Assembly: GCA_033239525.1 (NCBI GenBank)
Contig: BSYO01000030.1
Location: 10,623,030-10,687,029 of the forward strand
Length of the DNA stretch: 64,000 bases
Origin: Nepenthes gracilis
Taxonomy: Eukaryota; Streptophyta; Magnoliopsida; Caryophyllales; Nepenthaceae
Direction: 5' to 3'
A model generated the notes under the pieces. That model saw only the letters and a program-made list of their open reading frames with translations, ran no database searches and had not been told where the DNA came from. Every line of letters begins with the position of its first letter. The stretch's first letter is position 1. The translations under genes were made by a program, and so were the position numbers. Of this stretch, positions 1 through 11,272 are shown one piece after another.

Positions 1-1305
1 AATGATTTTTCTACAACAAAACAAAACATGTTGTTTTCATTAGCCATTTGTATCAATAGAATTTCAACACAAGAGGGGGAGAAAACAAGGGAGAAGAAGA
101 CGAGAATAGCAGCTGAAAATTCACATGCCTCACAGTCGCAGCAGCATCAGCAAAAGAAAATAACAGGAGATCTTCAATTTGGGAGGTTGAATTTCCTGTC
201 TCTTTTGTGATATTTTTTGTAATTATAATAATTTTTAAAAAAATAAAATTAAAAACACCATTTAGTTATCACAAGGACACTCTCAATGGACATAATATCT
301 ATCCATCTTCCTATCCTTACGTAAACACCATAGTAGACATAAATAGATCTGTCATCATGCTGTCAAAAGAAGCCAAACCACACTTCGCATCGAAAATAGT
401 TAAATAAATGTAAAGTTATCCTTTTATTATTATTTTATTTAATAAACAAATAAAAAATTCATAATCCCTAAATTACGGTAGGATAAGTTTATTGCCGACT
501 AAATGACACATTTCTTCAATTTCAGAAAAAATGGCCCGTGAACCCTTCAACAAACATGAAATGGGTCACTGTTGTTTGGATTCAAAATTTGAATTTTTCA
601 TTATTTTGGGGAGGAAATTTCAAATGTTGACCATATATCAGCTTACTTAGAAAAGAATAAATGCTACAGCAATTCAACATTAGTTGTCTTTTATTGTGTT
701 GTATGAAATTTTCAGTTTCTAATGAAACTTAGGTATTTATATATCATCCCTCAGTTTGTTGGGATAAAATAGTGTTAAATCATGGATCAATTTATCTTCC
801 TCGTTTGTAAACTTAGCAAAAACCAACAACAATATCAAAATGTACACATATGAAGTACAAGTAATTGTTACATAGAAAATCTCTCATTTGAACTAAGTTT
901 TAAGTTAAGTTTTGACCTAACTTTCACATTTGGCTTTTATACTAGACCGAAATGCTGTCATGATGCTTACACATCTGTCGCATGCAAGCATTCTGCCAAT
1001 TGATTGCTCGAACCCCTTTTATGCCTTACTGATTTGAATCCCTCCATATTCTTTAACTCTTTCTTTATTACAAAAATAATCCCAAATAAACAGGCATAGA
1101 AATTATTATTGTAAACCACAATTGAATCTATGGAAGTATTGATTTATATATTTTTATTAGTCTCAACTCTTGAGATACTTTTTCTTCACTGTCTTTTTTT
1201 TGAGAACCACCTAAAATTTTAACTAAAAAGATGAAATAATTTTTCATTCGCTTTGTCAAACTACTTCTCTAGCATCCCATTATACTCGCGCTTTGTGTAA
1301 AAGTG
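1..1305. other. Intergenic spacer, no gene recognised
   Basis: The stretch is AT-rich with short open frames only. None has a recognisable domain, and I see no exon chain with splice borders. It ends at the target-site duplication of the Copia element. Confidence 0.6.
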
Positions 1306-1310
1306 TTGGT
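1306..1310. repeat. Target-site duplication (ttggt), left flank of the Copia element
   Basis: The five bases ttggt directly precede the TGTTGG terminus at 1311. The same five bases follow the other LTR at 7013-7017. A perfect 5-bp duplication is what an integrase leaves, so the pair fixes both outer borders. Confidence 0.85.
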
Positions 1311-2154
1311 TGTTGGCGGACAACGGGCGGCCTACTGACTAGGATATAAGAACAATCCATCTGTTGGTCGAAACGGGCGGTCAACTGATAAAACACACAA
1401 GCACTGTGAAGTGGAGGCAAGAGAAGAGAAATAAACAACAACTTTTTACGTGGAAAACTTTTCTGGAAATAAGAAAAAATCACGGGATACTAAATCCACA
1501 AAGGATCACTAAGTATAAGAAAAATTATAGGAGGCGAAAATAAGAATAGAGCAAAAGTAAACAAAAAATCCTCACACGTTGTTTTGCTCACAACTCTCTT
1601 TCTTTTCACTTTCTCTCCTCTATTACACTCTTTTCTCTACTTATTCGGTGTCTTTTCCTTCTCATTTCTTCTATGTGTTGCTGAGTGTATATATACACAC
1701 ATATATACACATGTCCTTACCATTACCCAACTTGGTGGTTGGTACTCAATTTTCAAGGTTTGCATGTATGCATTCGTATACCCTGTCCTGCAACAGGCGG
1801 CGCATGCCTGCTTCAACCTTTGGAGTCCTAAGAATGACATTTACCAACTATCCAATCGGGTAGGTCAACTGTACACCTTTTGAGATATGACAGTTATTCA
1901 GACCTTTCATATTCAGCCGGTCAACCATAACGTTGACCGGTCGAAAAGTCCGTCCTCCTCCCTCAGTAGAGTTAGTTGTCTCACGACTTTTTTCGGTCAA
2001 CATATTGACCGACAGAGTTGATCGTCTAGAAGGTTCCAGTCAACATATCCTTCCTCTTAGTACACACATGTGCTCTGTCCAAGTCCTTTGGTCACAAGGA
2101 CTTCCACACGGGAGTGATCTTCAACAAACTTTCACACGGGAGTGATCCACAACA
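1311..2154 (-). repeat. Copia 3' LTR (left copy)
   Basis: It aligns along its length with 6185-7012: same TGTTGGCGGACAA start, shared GGATATAAGAACAATCC block, shared CT-rich and TATATACACA segments, and shared end near ACACGGGAGTGATC. It carries a TTTTACGTGGAAAA box at 1444-1457. The inner end is complicated by a 28-bp tandem duplication (2106-2133 and 2134-2161) that copies the LTR/polypurine junction, so the functional end is either 2126 or 2154; 2154 directly abuts the longer polypurine tract. Confidence 0.88.
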
Positions 2155-2165
2155 AACTTTCCCTC
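2155..2165 (-). other. Copia polypurine tract
   Basis: On the minus strand the bases just before the 3' LTR read GAGGGAAAGTT, a purine run next to the TGTTGTGG LTR start. Such a tract primes plus-strand DNA synthesis in LTR retrotransposons. A shortened copy, GAAAGTT, lies inside the neighbouring duplication. Confidence 0.75.
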
Positions 2166-3770
2166 ACGGCTGTGAGGAAGTTAAATCCATCATCCCGGCT
2201 AGCCTGCAGCATACTTCATTCTTTCCCTTCGGTAGAATCTTGGTCATCATATCTGTCCCGTTCTCTTCAGTGTCAATCTTTTTCAGTGACAGTAGACCGG
2301 CTTTCAATACATCTCTCACTCAATGATGTTGCACATCAATATGCTTTGATTTGGAATGGAGTGAAGAGTTCTTACAGAGATGAATGACACTCTAACTGTC
2401 ACAAAGTACCACATACCTTTCCTATTCAATGCTCAGTTCTTGAATGAATTTCTTCATCCACAACATCTCCTTACAAGCTTCTGTCATGACAATGTACTCG
2501 ACTTCAGTAGTGGAAAGAGCAATACATTTTTGTAACTTGGACTATCAGGAAACTGCCCATCCTGCAAATTTCACCAATTATCATGAAGTGGACTTGTCAC
2601 TGTCAATATCTCTGGCCATATCAGCATCTGAGTAGCCCACCAACTGAGGCTTGTCACTCCCAAGACACAAGCACCTCTTGAAAGTTCCTCGAATATATCT
2701 TATGATCCACTTCACCGCGGGCTAATACTCCTTCCCTGGATTGGACAGAAACTGGCAGACTATGCCAACAGCATGTGCTATGTCCGGCCTGGTGCATACT
2801 AGGGCATACATGAGGTTTCCTACGGCTGAGGAGTAAGGAACACCTCTCATGTATACTTTCTCTCCGTCCGAAGATGGACACTGGCAACTGCTCAACTTGT
2901 AATGATTTGCAAGTGGAGTGCTGACAGGTTTAGATTTATCCATGTTGAATCGTTGGAGCATTTTCTCAAAGTAGTTTTCTTGAGACAACCACAGTCTCCC
3001 TGCCTCCCAATCACAAATAATTTTAATATTAAGAATCTGGTCTGCCGATTCGAGGTCTTTTATGGCAAAAGATTGCCCAAGTTGCTCCTTCAACTTCTTT
3101 ATCGGAGCACTATTTTGTCCAATAATTAACATGTCGTCCACGTAAAGGAGAAAGATAACAAAGTCGTCTTCTGAAAACCTCTGTGTAAAAACACAGTGAT
3201 CACAAGTAGTTCGCTGGTATCTTTGACTAATCATGACTAATTCGAACTTCTTGTATCACTGTTTTGGAACCTATTTCAATCCATACAGACTCTGTCTTAG
3301 ACGACAAACTAGTTGCTCCTTCTCTTTAGCCTTGAACCCTTCAGACTGCTCCATATAGATTTCTTCTTCCAATTCACCATGAAGAAAGGCTGTCCAGACG
3401 TCCATCTGCTCCACTTTTAGATTTTGGGCAACTGTCAATCCCAACACAACCCTTATAGAAGATATCTTCACCACTGGAGCAAAGATCTCATCAAAATTAA
3501 CTCTCTTCCGTTGATTGAGGCCTTTCACCACTAGCCATGCCTTGTATCTCGACTGTATAATGTCCTCGGACGTCTCCAGTCGAAAGACCCACTTGTTTTT
3601 TAAGGCTTTATTCCTCTTAGGAAGCTTGAATAAATCAAATGTGTGATTTTCATGAAGAGAACACATTTCATCATTCATGACTTCCAACCATTTCTCTTTG
3701 TTCTCGTCCTTCATAGCGTCTTCATAAGTTTCAGGCTCTCCGATATCAGTGAATATAACATACTTACTAG
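2166..3770 (-). pseudogene. Copia pol remnant: reverse transcriptase and RNase H
   Basis: Minus-strand frames carry the Copia reverse transcriptase core in order: VNFDEIFAPVVK, then MDVWTAFLHGELEEEIYMEQ (frame 3714-3271), then FLLYVDDMLIIG with the YVDD catalytic motif (frame 3234-2722). RNase H follows towards the left LTR, with recognisable blocks DSDKSTS, STTEVEYI, HSKSKHIDVQHH and a C-terminal KIDTEENGTDMMTKILP. The two main frames differ and stops interrupt RNase H, so the product cannot be made as one chain. Confidence 0.9.
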
Positions 3771-4028
3771 GTGACAGACGGACGGCCGGCCGTCTGTTTC
3801 GTGAGGGTCGTCTGACAGACAGATCCTCAGCCGGTTGAGGGATGACTTCATCCTGGTTTTCATCAGGAGTTATTATTTCCTCTCCATTGTAATTGACTGC
3901 CTTAGGACCATTGTTCTCGTCTTCCAGAGATACCGGACGGACAACTTCGACACTTACTTTATCTATCTGCTTGCCATCACACTTGACTTTTCTACAAATA
4001 TCCTTGATCGTTTCATATTCAATGAAGG

Positions 4029-5330
4029 TTATGTCCCTTGACCGGAAAGTCTTCTTTCAATTGGATCATAAAATCTGTACCTCAACTCATCTTTTTCGTA
4101 ACCCAGAAAGACGCACTGCATCGTTTTTAACTCCAACTTTATCCTTTCATCTCTTGGAACATGGACAAAAACTTTACATCCAAACACATGCAGATGATTA
4201 TAAGGTGGCTCTTTGTTCAACCATATTTTCTCCAACACTTGACCTTTCAAGGGTTTACTGGGCGATCTATTTATGATATAGGCCGCCATCTTCAGTGTTT
4301 CGGCCCAGAAGTGCCCGAAAAGCTCAGCTTCGAAAAGCATACACCGTACTCTTTTTAGAAGTATTCGGTTTATCCGCTCAACCACCCCGTTCAACTATAG
4401 CGTCTTTGAAGGTATTTTCTAATGCCTAATACTATGTGACCGGCAATAGGCATCAAATGGCCCTATGTATTCACCGTCGTTGTCGCTTCGAACGGCCTTT
4501 ATTTTCTTCCCAGTCTGTCGCTCAACAAGGGCATGAAATTGCTCAAATACACTGAGAACCTAGTCCTTGATTTTCAATGGATAGACCCATAGTTTTCTGA
4601 AACAATCATCAATGAAAGAGACAAAATATTGAGCTCCACCAAACGATTTCTCTTTAAATGGTCCACACACATCTGTGTGGATAAGATCAAGCAGTTTTAC
4701 TTTTGAGGCGGACAAGCCTCCATGAAATGAGAATCTCCTTTATTTGCCAGCGAAACAGTGAGGACACGTCCTTAATCTGTCCTCCTTCACTCCGTTAATA
4801 AGGCCATTCCTGGCCAAATGATTCAGTCCGCGTTCACTCATATGGCGCAATCTTCTATGCCACAAATTCTCGGTTTCCTTGCTGGTTGCAGCGTTTACAT
4901 CTCCGGCCATTACGAACGCCTTCATAATGTATAGGTTGGAGTACATTTTCCCTCTTGCCACTACCAGAGATCCTCCGGTAAGTTTCTATTCACCTTCATA
5001 GAAGGTGCTACAATAACTTTCATTATCCAGTAAACCAGTTGAGATGATATTGAGTCTGATGTTAGGAACATGTTGAACATCCTTTAACATCAGCTTCGTC
5101 CCGTTATTGATAATCAGTACAATGTTACCCTTACCAATAATTTGGGATGTTCCTTCATTGCTCATCCTTATTACTCCAAAGTCCCTTGGAGTGTAGGATG
5201 TAAACAATCCCTTTCTTGACGTGGTGTGTAAGGTGGAACCAGAATTAATCACCCAGTCGGACTCCTCGTCTGTCAGATTTGCCACGTTCTCTTCACATGT
5301 CAACAGGAGATCACTTCCTATGACCACTGA
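4029..5330 (-). pseudogene. Copia pol remnant: protease, GAG-pre-integrase, integrase
   Basis: The protease segment (5327-4986) has WVINSGST where the family has an aspartate in the D-S/T-G active site, so the catalytic Asp is Asn. The GAG-pre-integrase (4961-4740) shows LWHRRLRHMS followed by CPHC, the HHCC zinc-binding pattern. The integrase core follows with the first Asp in the DVCGPF block, the second in SDNDGEY, and the Glu in GVVERINR, so the DDE triad looks intact. A stop lies just before GVVER and others between domains. Confidence 0.88.
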
Positions 5331-5389
5331 GATAGAGAACTTGCCCTCACTTTATCCCTTTTCTCCTTTCTCCTTTTCCGCGTTCTCGC

Positions 5390-6149
5390 GCTTTCATTTG
5401 AAGTATTGCTTCTTGATGTGGCTCTTTTTGCCACAATGATGGCACTCAAGGTTTTAATTACTTTAATGAGATTTGTTGTGTCCTTTCTCTCCAGACTTCT
5501 GATTTCCTCCTCTACTCCGTCCCCTAGATTCGGTTACAAGTACTTCACCATAAGAAGACGTTGAGGCCCCTTATGACCGCCTTAACTCATTCATAAGTAA
5601 GGAAGCGATGACCTTATCTAATTTGATAGTGTCTTTCCCAAATAGCAACATAGTGATAATGTGGTCATAAGAAGCCGGTAGATAGGCCAACAGTACCAAT
5701 GCCTTGTCCTTCTCTTTGATTATCTCATCAAGGGCAGACATCTGTGTTACGATCTGATTAAATTCGTCCAAATACTTTTCAAAGCTGCCACCTTCTGACA
5801 ACCGCAGACCATAGAACTGTTTCTTTATATGTATCCTAGTTGTCAAGGATTTGGACTTATATCGACTCTCCATCTTCTCCCACACCTCCATCGGATCAGT
5901 CAAACCAAGGACCTCCTGAAGCGTGTTATCCGCCAAGCATAATTTGATAATGCAATTGGTAAGATCTCGTTTATCTTGCCAATCCTCCACTGATAGGCTT
6001 TCCGACTTATCTTCCTTCTTCTTCAGTACTTTGATTGTTCCTTCTTTAGTCAAAATGTTCTTTACCCTCTCCTGCCAGATGATGAAATTGCCCTACCCAT
6101 TAAACTGTTCTACACTAAATGGCAAGTTCCTTGAAGATGATAACGCCAT
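5390..6149 (-). pseudogene. Copia gag remnant (UBN2-type capsid plus zinc knuckle)
   Basis: A likely ATG at 6149 starts MALSSSRNLPFSVEQFNG, and the longest open part (6053-5571) matches plant Copia Gag: MEVWEKMESRYKSKSL, then LSEGGSFEKYLDEFNQI, then YLPASYDHIITMLLF. About 40 codons on, a zinc knuckle reads C-X2-C-X4-H-X4-Y (CHHCGKKSHIKKQY, about 5405-5445). The last ligand, normally Cys, is Tyr. Stops flank the knuckle. Confidence 0.88.
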
Positions 6150-6164
6150 TCAAACGGAATTGTC

Positions 6165-6184
6165 AACCTCTCTCTGATACTACT
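6165..6184 (-). other. Copia primer-binding site
   Basis: Directly inside the right LTR the minus strand reads TAGTATCAGAGAG. This matches the usual Copia primer-binding site TGGTATCAGAGC, complementary to initiator methionine tRNA, with a G-to-A change at the second base. Its place confirms that the right LTR is the 5' LTR. Confidence 0.75.
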
Positions 6185-7012
6185 TGTTGGCGGACAATGG
6201 GCGGCCTACTGATCAGGATATAAGAACAATCCCTCTGTTGGCCGGAATGGGCGGCCAACTGATAAAGTACACAAGTACTGTGAAGTGGAGGTAAGAGAAG
6301 AGAAATAAACACCAAATCCATACTTGAAAAACCATTTTGAAATAAAAAAACTAAGGAACACTAAATCCATAAAGGATCACTAAGTATGAGAAAAATTACA
6401 GGAGGCAAAAATAAGAACAGAGCAAAAGTAAACAAAAAACCCCCTCACACTTTGTTTTCCTCACAGCTCTCTTTCTTTTCACTTTCTCTCTTCTGTTACG
6501 CTCTTTTATTTACTTATCTGGTGTCTTCTCATTCTCCTTTCTTCTATGTGTTGTTGAGTGTACATATATACACATATGTACACATGTCCATCACCATAGT
6601 CCAACTTGATGGTTGGTACTCAACTTCCAAGGTCTACATGTGTGCATGCGTACGCCCTTTCTGCAGCAGACGGCGCATGCCTGCTTCAGTCTTTAGAGCC
6701 CCAAGAATGACGTCTACCAACTATCCAATCGGGTAGGTCAATTGTACACCTTTTGGGGTATGATAGTTATTTAGACCTTTCATATTCAATCAGTCAACTA
6801 CAACGTTGACCGGTCGAAGTAGTCCGTCCTCCTTCCTTAGCAAAGTCAATCCTCTCACGACTTTTTCCGATCAACATATTGACCAACAGAGTTGACCGTC
6901 CAGAAGGTTCCGGTCAACATAATTGACCAAGATTCCTTTCTCTTAGCACACACACGTGCTCCGTTCAAATTCTTTGGTCACAAAAACTTCTACACGGGAG
7001 TGATCCCTAATA
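6185..7012 (-). repeat. Copia 5' LTR (right copy)
   Basis: It is the partner of 1311-2154 and starts with TGTTGGCGGACAA. The outer end reads CCCTAATA, followed directly by the target duplication. Many scattered substitutions separate it from the left copy, so the insertion is not recent. The TTTTACGTGGAAAA box of the left copy is eroded here. Confidence 0.9.
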
Positions 7013-7017
7013 TTGGT
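7013..7017. repeat. Target-site duplication (ttggt), right flank of the Copia element
   Basis: It is identical to 1306-1310 and follows the end of the right LTR directly. Confidence 0.85.
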
Positions 7018-9890
7018 TTGGTTTGTCATGGAATCATTCTCTTAATCATTACAATCACCAAACTATTACCAATCTCAAGCTTGACTTTCCATCAAGGAGT
7101 CATCATATGCCAAATTTCTATTAATCTTATGCTTGATCTCGATCAAACTTTACAACATATATTACAAAGTGACCAATTTTGTGATTTAAATTTATAACTT
7201 CAAAATTACAATATAACATCGTTATGTTATATAAAGTGACAAGTATATTTGCAAAAATAGATAGTCTAGGTAAATATAAACCTTTCAATTTTAATGGATT
7301 AGTGTTTAATATTAGTTTAAATCTTATATTATTTTTATTTATTAACCATTAATAATGTTAAATGAAAAAAATTTAAATCATATAAGTAATAATTTTGAAC
7401 ATTGTCAATGGGAAAAGGTCCATATGAAGTGCAAATGTTGAGAAACACTAGATTATGCCCTTTGAGAAAGTGATCGACCATCTAATTTAAATCCAATGGC
7501 TCTTTCATGTGGCACCTGATATTTGATATCTTTGGCATGAAATATGTGAAAAAATGACCAAAAAGAGCTGCTAAAATGAAGTTTTATAAAAAGAAAAAGG
7601 CTAATTATTAAAAAGAAATTACAGCATTTTAACTTTTTTTTTTTTCAACTTTAAATGGTATTTTATTTATGTCAGTATCTCACTTTTATTAATTATATAT
7701 ATAACTTTTAACCACTTTTGTTTTTTTACTTTTCAATTTTATCACAAGTGAAAAAGATGAAAAATTTTGGGGAAAAAAATTAAATAATGAAGAATTTAAA
7801 TAATTTATTATTAAAATTAGAGGTAAATACCATTTCCTAATTGTTTTTAATTTTTTTATATAGTTGATAGAATTGAATTTGTTGTGCTAAAAAAAAAAAA
7901 AAAAAAAAGGGTTATAACTCATCTGCTTTTTTAAAAAAATAATAATAATTTTATAAAAATATTATAAATTATATTTTTTATAAATTAATTTTCACAAAAT
8001 TTAATTGAAATTATAACTTGTCCTGAGCTATTTAAAATATAATGGGAAGTTTTTTAAAAAATAAAAATAAAAGGGAAAAAAAAGAAAAAAATATTTTTCC
8101 GTACTAGACTTTAGAGTACAGTTGAAGTGAAGGCCTGTAATCATATGTAATACCACCAATTAAAAGCTCACGAGAGGGACCCAATGCTCACGAGCGTATG
8201 AACCACAAAGAGACGGCTCGGATTTAAAGGTAGCTTTTTTATATAAATATGATTAAAATTAAATATAAATTAAATTTGGGTAAAATTTATAATTATTAAT
8301 TTAGGCAGAATTCAATAATATTTAATTATTCAGATTAAAAGTTCTAACAGTGTATATTCATGAATTAAATCTGGCCGATTTCACATAGAATATATTTTTA
8401 ATTTTAGTATATTTATATAAAAAATATCTAAAAATATATAGTACTTAAATAATAACAATATTTATAATAAAATATTATGCAATCTTATATTTTATTAAAA
8501 CATTATTGCATTAAAATTATTAATTATCTGAATATATAATGTATTAAAATAATTTTTTAAAATTTAATATTTATTTAAAATAAAAAAAAACATATTTATA
8601 AAAAATTTATAATTTATATTAGACTAGACTAGCTACTTTAATTAGTGACCATATCCTATTTTAAAAAATAAAATAAATTATATATATATATATTATAAAT
8701 TTCTAAAGTAATCAGAACAAATCGATTAAACAGTTTAATTTTAATCAAGCAAATTTTCGTGGCATAAAACATTTCTTAATAATAGATATTTCATTTTTAA
8801 TATAATAAATCTAAACTAACTATATTATATATTTAAAAGTTACAAAAATTTTAACTAATTTTAAAAATAAATAAATTATAATTACTAATAAATAAATATA
8901 AAAATAAATATTTTTTTATATTTTCATATATTTGCACTATTTGAATATCATGCGTTACTTATACCATGTTAAAACTTAAATTTAAATCTCAATATTACGT
9001 ACATATGGCGTCATAATTTAAAATGGCATCAACACATATGAAATAATATTTAATAATAAAATTAGGGTTACAATAATAAATATAAATAATACGTTTAAAA
9101 TTAATGATATATATATTTATTTATTATTTTTTAAAACTACAAAATGACAAGCTTGATTGATATTGACGTTTAAGAGAAAAACTTCAATTATTTCATTCCC
9201 CGAAATCCCGAAATCCCCCATGCAAACATTCAGTCACGTCAAACTGGTAAAACAAAAACAACGGGCCTGTCCTAATCAGCCGATTCACCGGTTATATGAA
9301 ATAGAAAATAAAATGAAAAAATAAATAAAGAAGGCTGATGATAAAAGGTAAAATTAATTTTTTTAATTTTTTTATAACATAATATTATTTATTTATTTAA
9401 TAAAATATTATATAATTAAATTCATAACTACAAATTTAACAGTAAAAAGGATCCTTTGCATAAGGTAAGATTTTCTCGGGAAGCTATAAAAATATTTTTT
9501 TATATAATATAAGATAAAATTATATATATTAAATTTAAAAATAATCTGAAAATTTTTACATATTAGGCTGACATTTTGCATGGTTGGCTTTATTTTAATT
9601 TCTTTAAATTCGAAAAATATGATTTGAAAAAACAAAACAAGACAAAACCCACACAACTTCCCTGGGAAAGTGAGACGAGGGTTGGAAGAAGAGCATGGTA
9701 CGGTAACCTGCAGAAAAGGGCATTATCACAGAACACAATTAGGATGGTAAGAGTAAGAGTTTTCCCTTTTTTTTTCATAAAAAAAAGGACATTAGAAATG
9801 CATTATTTAATTATTTTTTAAAATTATCATTGATAATATAATATTTTATTTATTCATCTATATTAATAGAGCGATATAAAAATATACGAA
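7018..9890. other. AT-rich intergenic spacer
   Basis: Very AT-rich sequence with homopolymer runs (an A18 tract near 7891) and many short TATA/TTAA repeats. I see no protein domain or exon chain. Short mobile elements (MITEs) could be hidden here but no terminal repeats were established. Confidence 0.6.
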
Positions 9891-9899
9891 TAGATCAAC

Positions 9900-10943
9900 G
9901 AAACACACCCGATAATATCCCAGTGTCACCATAGAAAAGTGCATTTTTGAAGGAATAGCAGCATGGTGCTGTGCCCGCCGAGAAAGGTACCGCCACAAAA
10001 AACAAATAAGATAGTATACTTGAATGATTCTGAAATATTTTCAATGACGTGATGTTTCATCTATTTATGTACAGCAACAATTATATATAAAAATAGATAG
10101 ATAGATACATGAAATATCATTTAAAGATTTTCTAAATTTGGCTACATAAATCCTCCTCTAAAAACTTTTCCTTTTTTTTCTGAATATATTTGACTTACAG
10201 AAATTTTCTGGCCAGTGTTGTTGGGGGATGAGAGCTGAGAGGATAGAGTACCAAAGAAAACTCTTGCCCGTGAACGCTGCATGTGATCACAAGAGAGCTG
10301 TAACAATCAGTGCCTCAGCCCCTCTTGACAACATATAGACCCAGTCACATGTGCCCTCTTTGGCTTTTTTCATGCATTCCTTTGTTCGAATAAATAATAA
10401 GATTGCTTAAGTGGACAGCATATTAGCATTTGATAGTTACATCAATGGAGAAATTATCAATATCAAGATGATATATGTAAATTCAGTTTTTAAAGAAGCA
10501 ACAATTCTATGTGGCTCGTGGGTTGATGATCATAACGTTGATTGATTTTCACTTCTCTAGACTCTTAAACATTCTAGATGTGATGAGAGTCAAATATAAG
10601 CAATCTTACCTTCATAGCACTGATCTCCAAGCTCGCCATCTTCTTCGTCTCTTGCACGGGAAAATGAAGCAATTAAAAAAGAAATAGCAATATACTGACT
10701 ATATAAATGTGCAATCCAGGAACTTTGATTTTTTTTCTATAGTTCAAAAAGGATCATAGGCTTGCTATATTACATCTACATTTAGTGAATTGTCACTTTT
10801 TATTAACAGAAATTCGTAACAAAAAAAAAAAAAAAACTGAAGTTTCACATAACAAAATTGACCAATAACAGATTTGTGTGGAAGATAAGATGACTTACAG
10901 GCAACAAGAACGCGATACATGTCGAGAATGGCACCTGTGGTAC
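9900..10943 (-). other. Unidentified minus-strand exon chain (possible small gene or captured gene fragment)
   Basis: Reading leftwards, three blocks have AG before and GTAAG after them: 10899-10943 (45 nt), 10610-10648 (39 nt) and about 10201-10279 (78 nt). Each is a multiple of three and all share phase 1, so they join into one open frame whose parts read GTTGAILDMYRVLVA, EEDGELGDQCYE and AFTGKSFLWYSILSALIP. A fourth block near 9900-9970, after a pyrimidine-rich stretch ending in cacag, continues open for about 22 codons (YSFKNALFYGDTGILSGV) to a stop. I do not recognise the protein. No 5' start exon is evident; the polygalacturonase promoter lies directly upstream. The acceptor of the second block is weak. 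Confidence 0.4.
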
Positions 10944-11157
10944 CTAAAGACTATTGAATTAAACATAATGAGAAAGCATATAAAAAAATTAACTACTAAA
11001 GGTGAAAGTAGGGGAGAATAAAACATAAATGCCTTGCTTTATTAAAGATCAATAATGTTTGTTAACAGTATTATATACACATTACTAATATATTGTAGGA
11101 TTCTTTATAACAGGAGCTTTTGCTCCCAACCATTTGATGGACATTGCAATTCTCCAC

Positions 11158-11240
11158 TTATTTAAACCCAACTCACCCTTCTTTTGGCAATCAAAAGAAG
11201 CAGTCCTGTTCTCTCTCTCTCTCTCTCTCTCTCTCTAATT
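11158..11240 (+). promoter_or_regulatory. Polygalacturonase core promoter and CT-rich 5' leader
   Basis: A TATTTAAA box lies at about 11158-11165, and a CT microsatellite at about 11213-11236 lies 35-60 bases before the start codon. A TATA-like box followed by a CT-rich leader is common in plant promoters. No in-frame ATG comes before 11273. Confidence 0.5.
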
Positions 11241-11272
11241 CTTTCTGTGGCTCTCCTTCCATAACATTCAAT

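Larger units (their letters stand above)
1311..7012 (-). mobile_element. Complete, decayed Ty1/Copia LTR retrotransposon
   Basis: A 5.7-kb element is flanked by ttggt on both sides and bounded by two similar LTRs of about 0.83 kb. Read on the minus strand the order is 5' LTR (right), primer-binding site, gag, protease, GAG-pre-integrase, integrase, reverse transcriptase, RNase H, polypurine tract, 3' LTR (left). Integrase before reverse transcriptase is the Copia order. Sequence around the GAG-pre-integrase (LWHRRLRHMSERGL) resembles the Tork/Tnt1 branch; that lineage call is inference. Many stops and frame changes break the polyprotein, so it is not autonomous. Confidence 0.93.
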
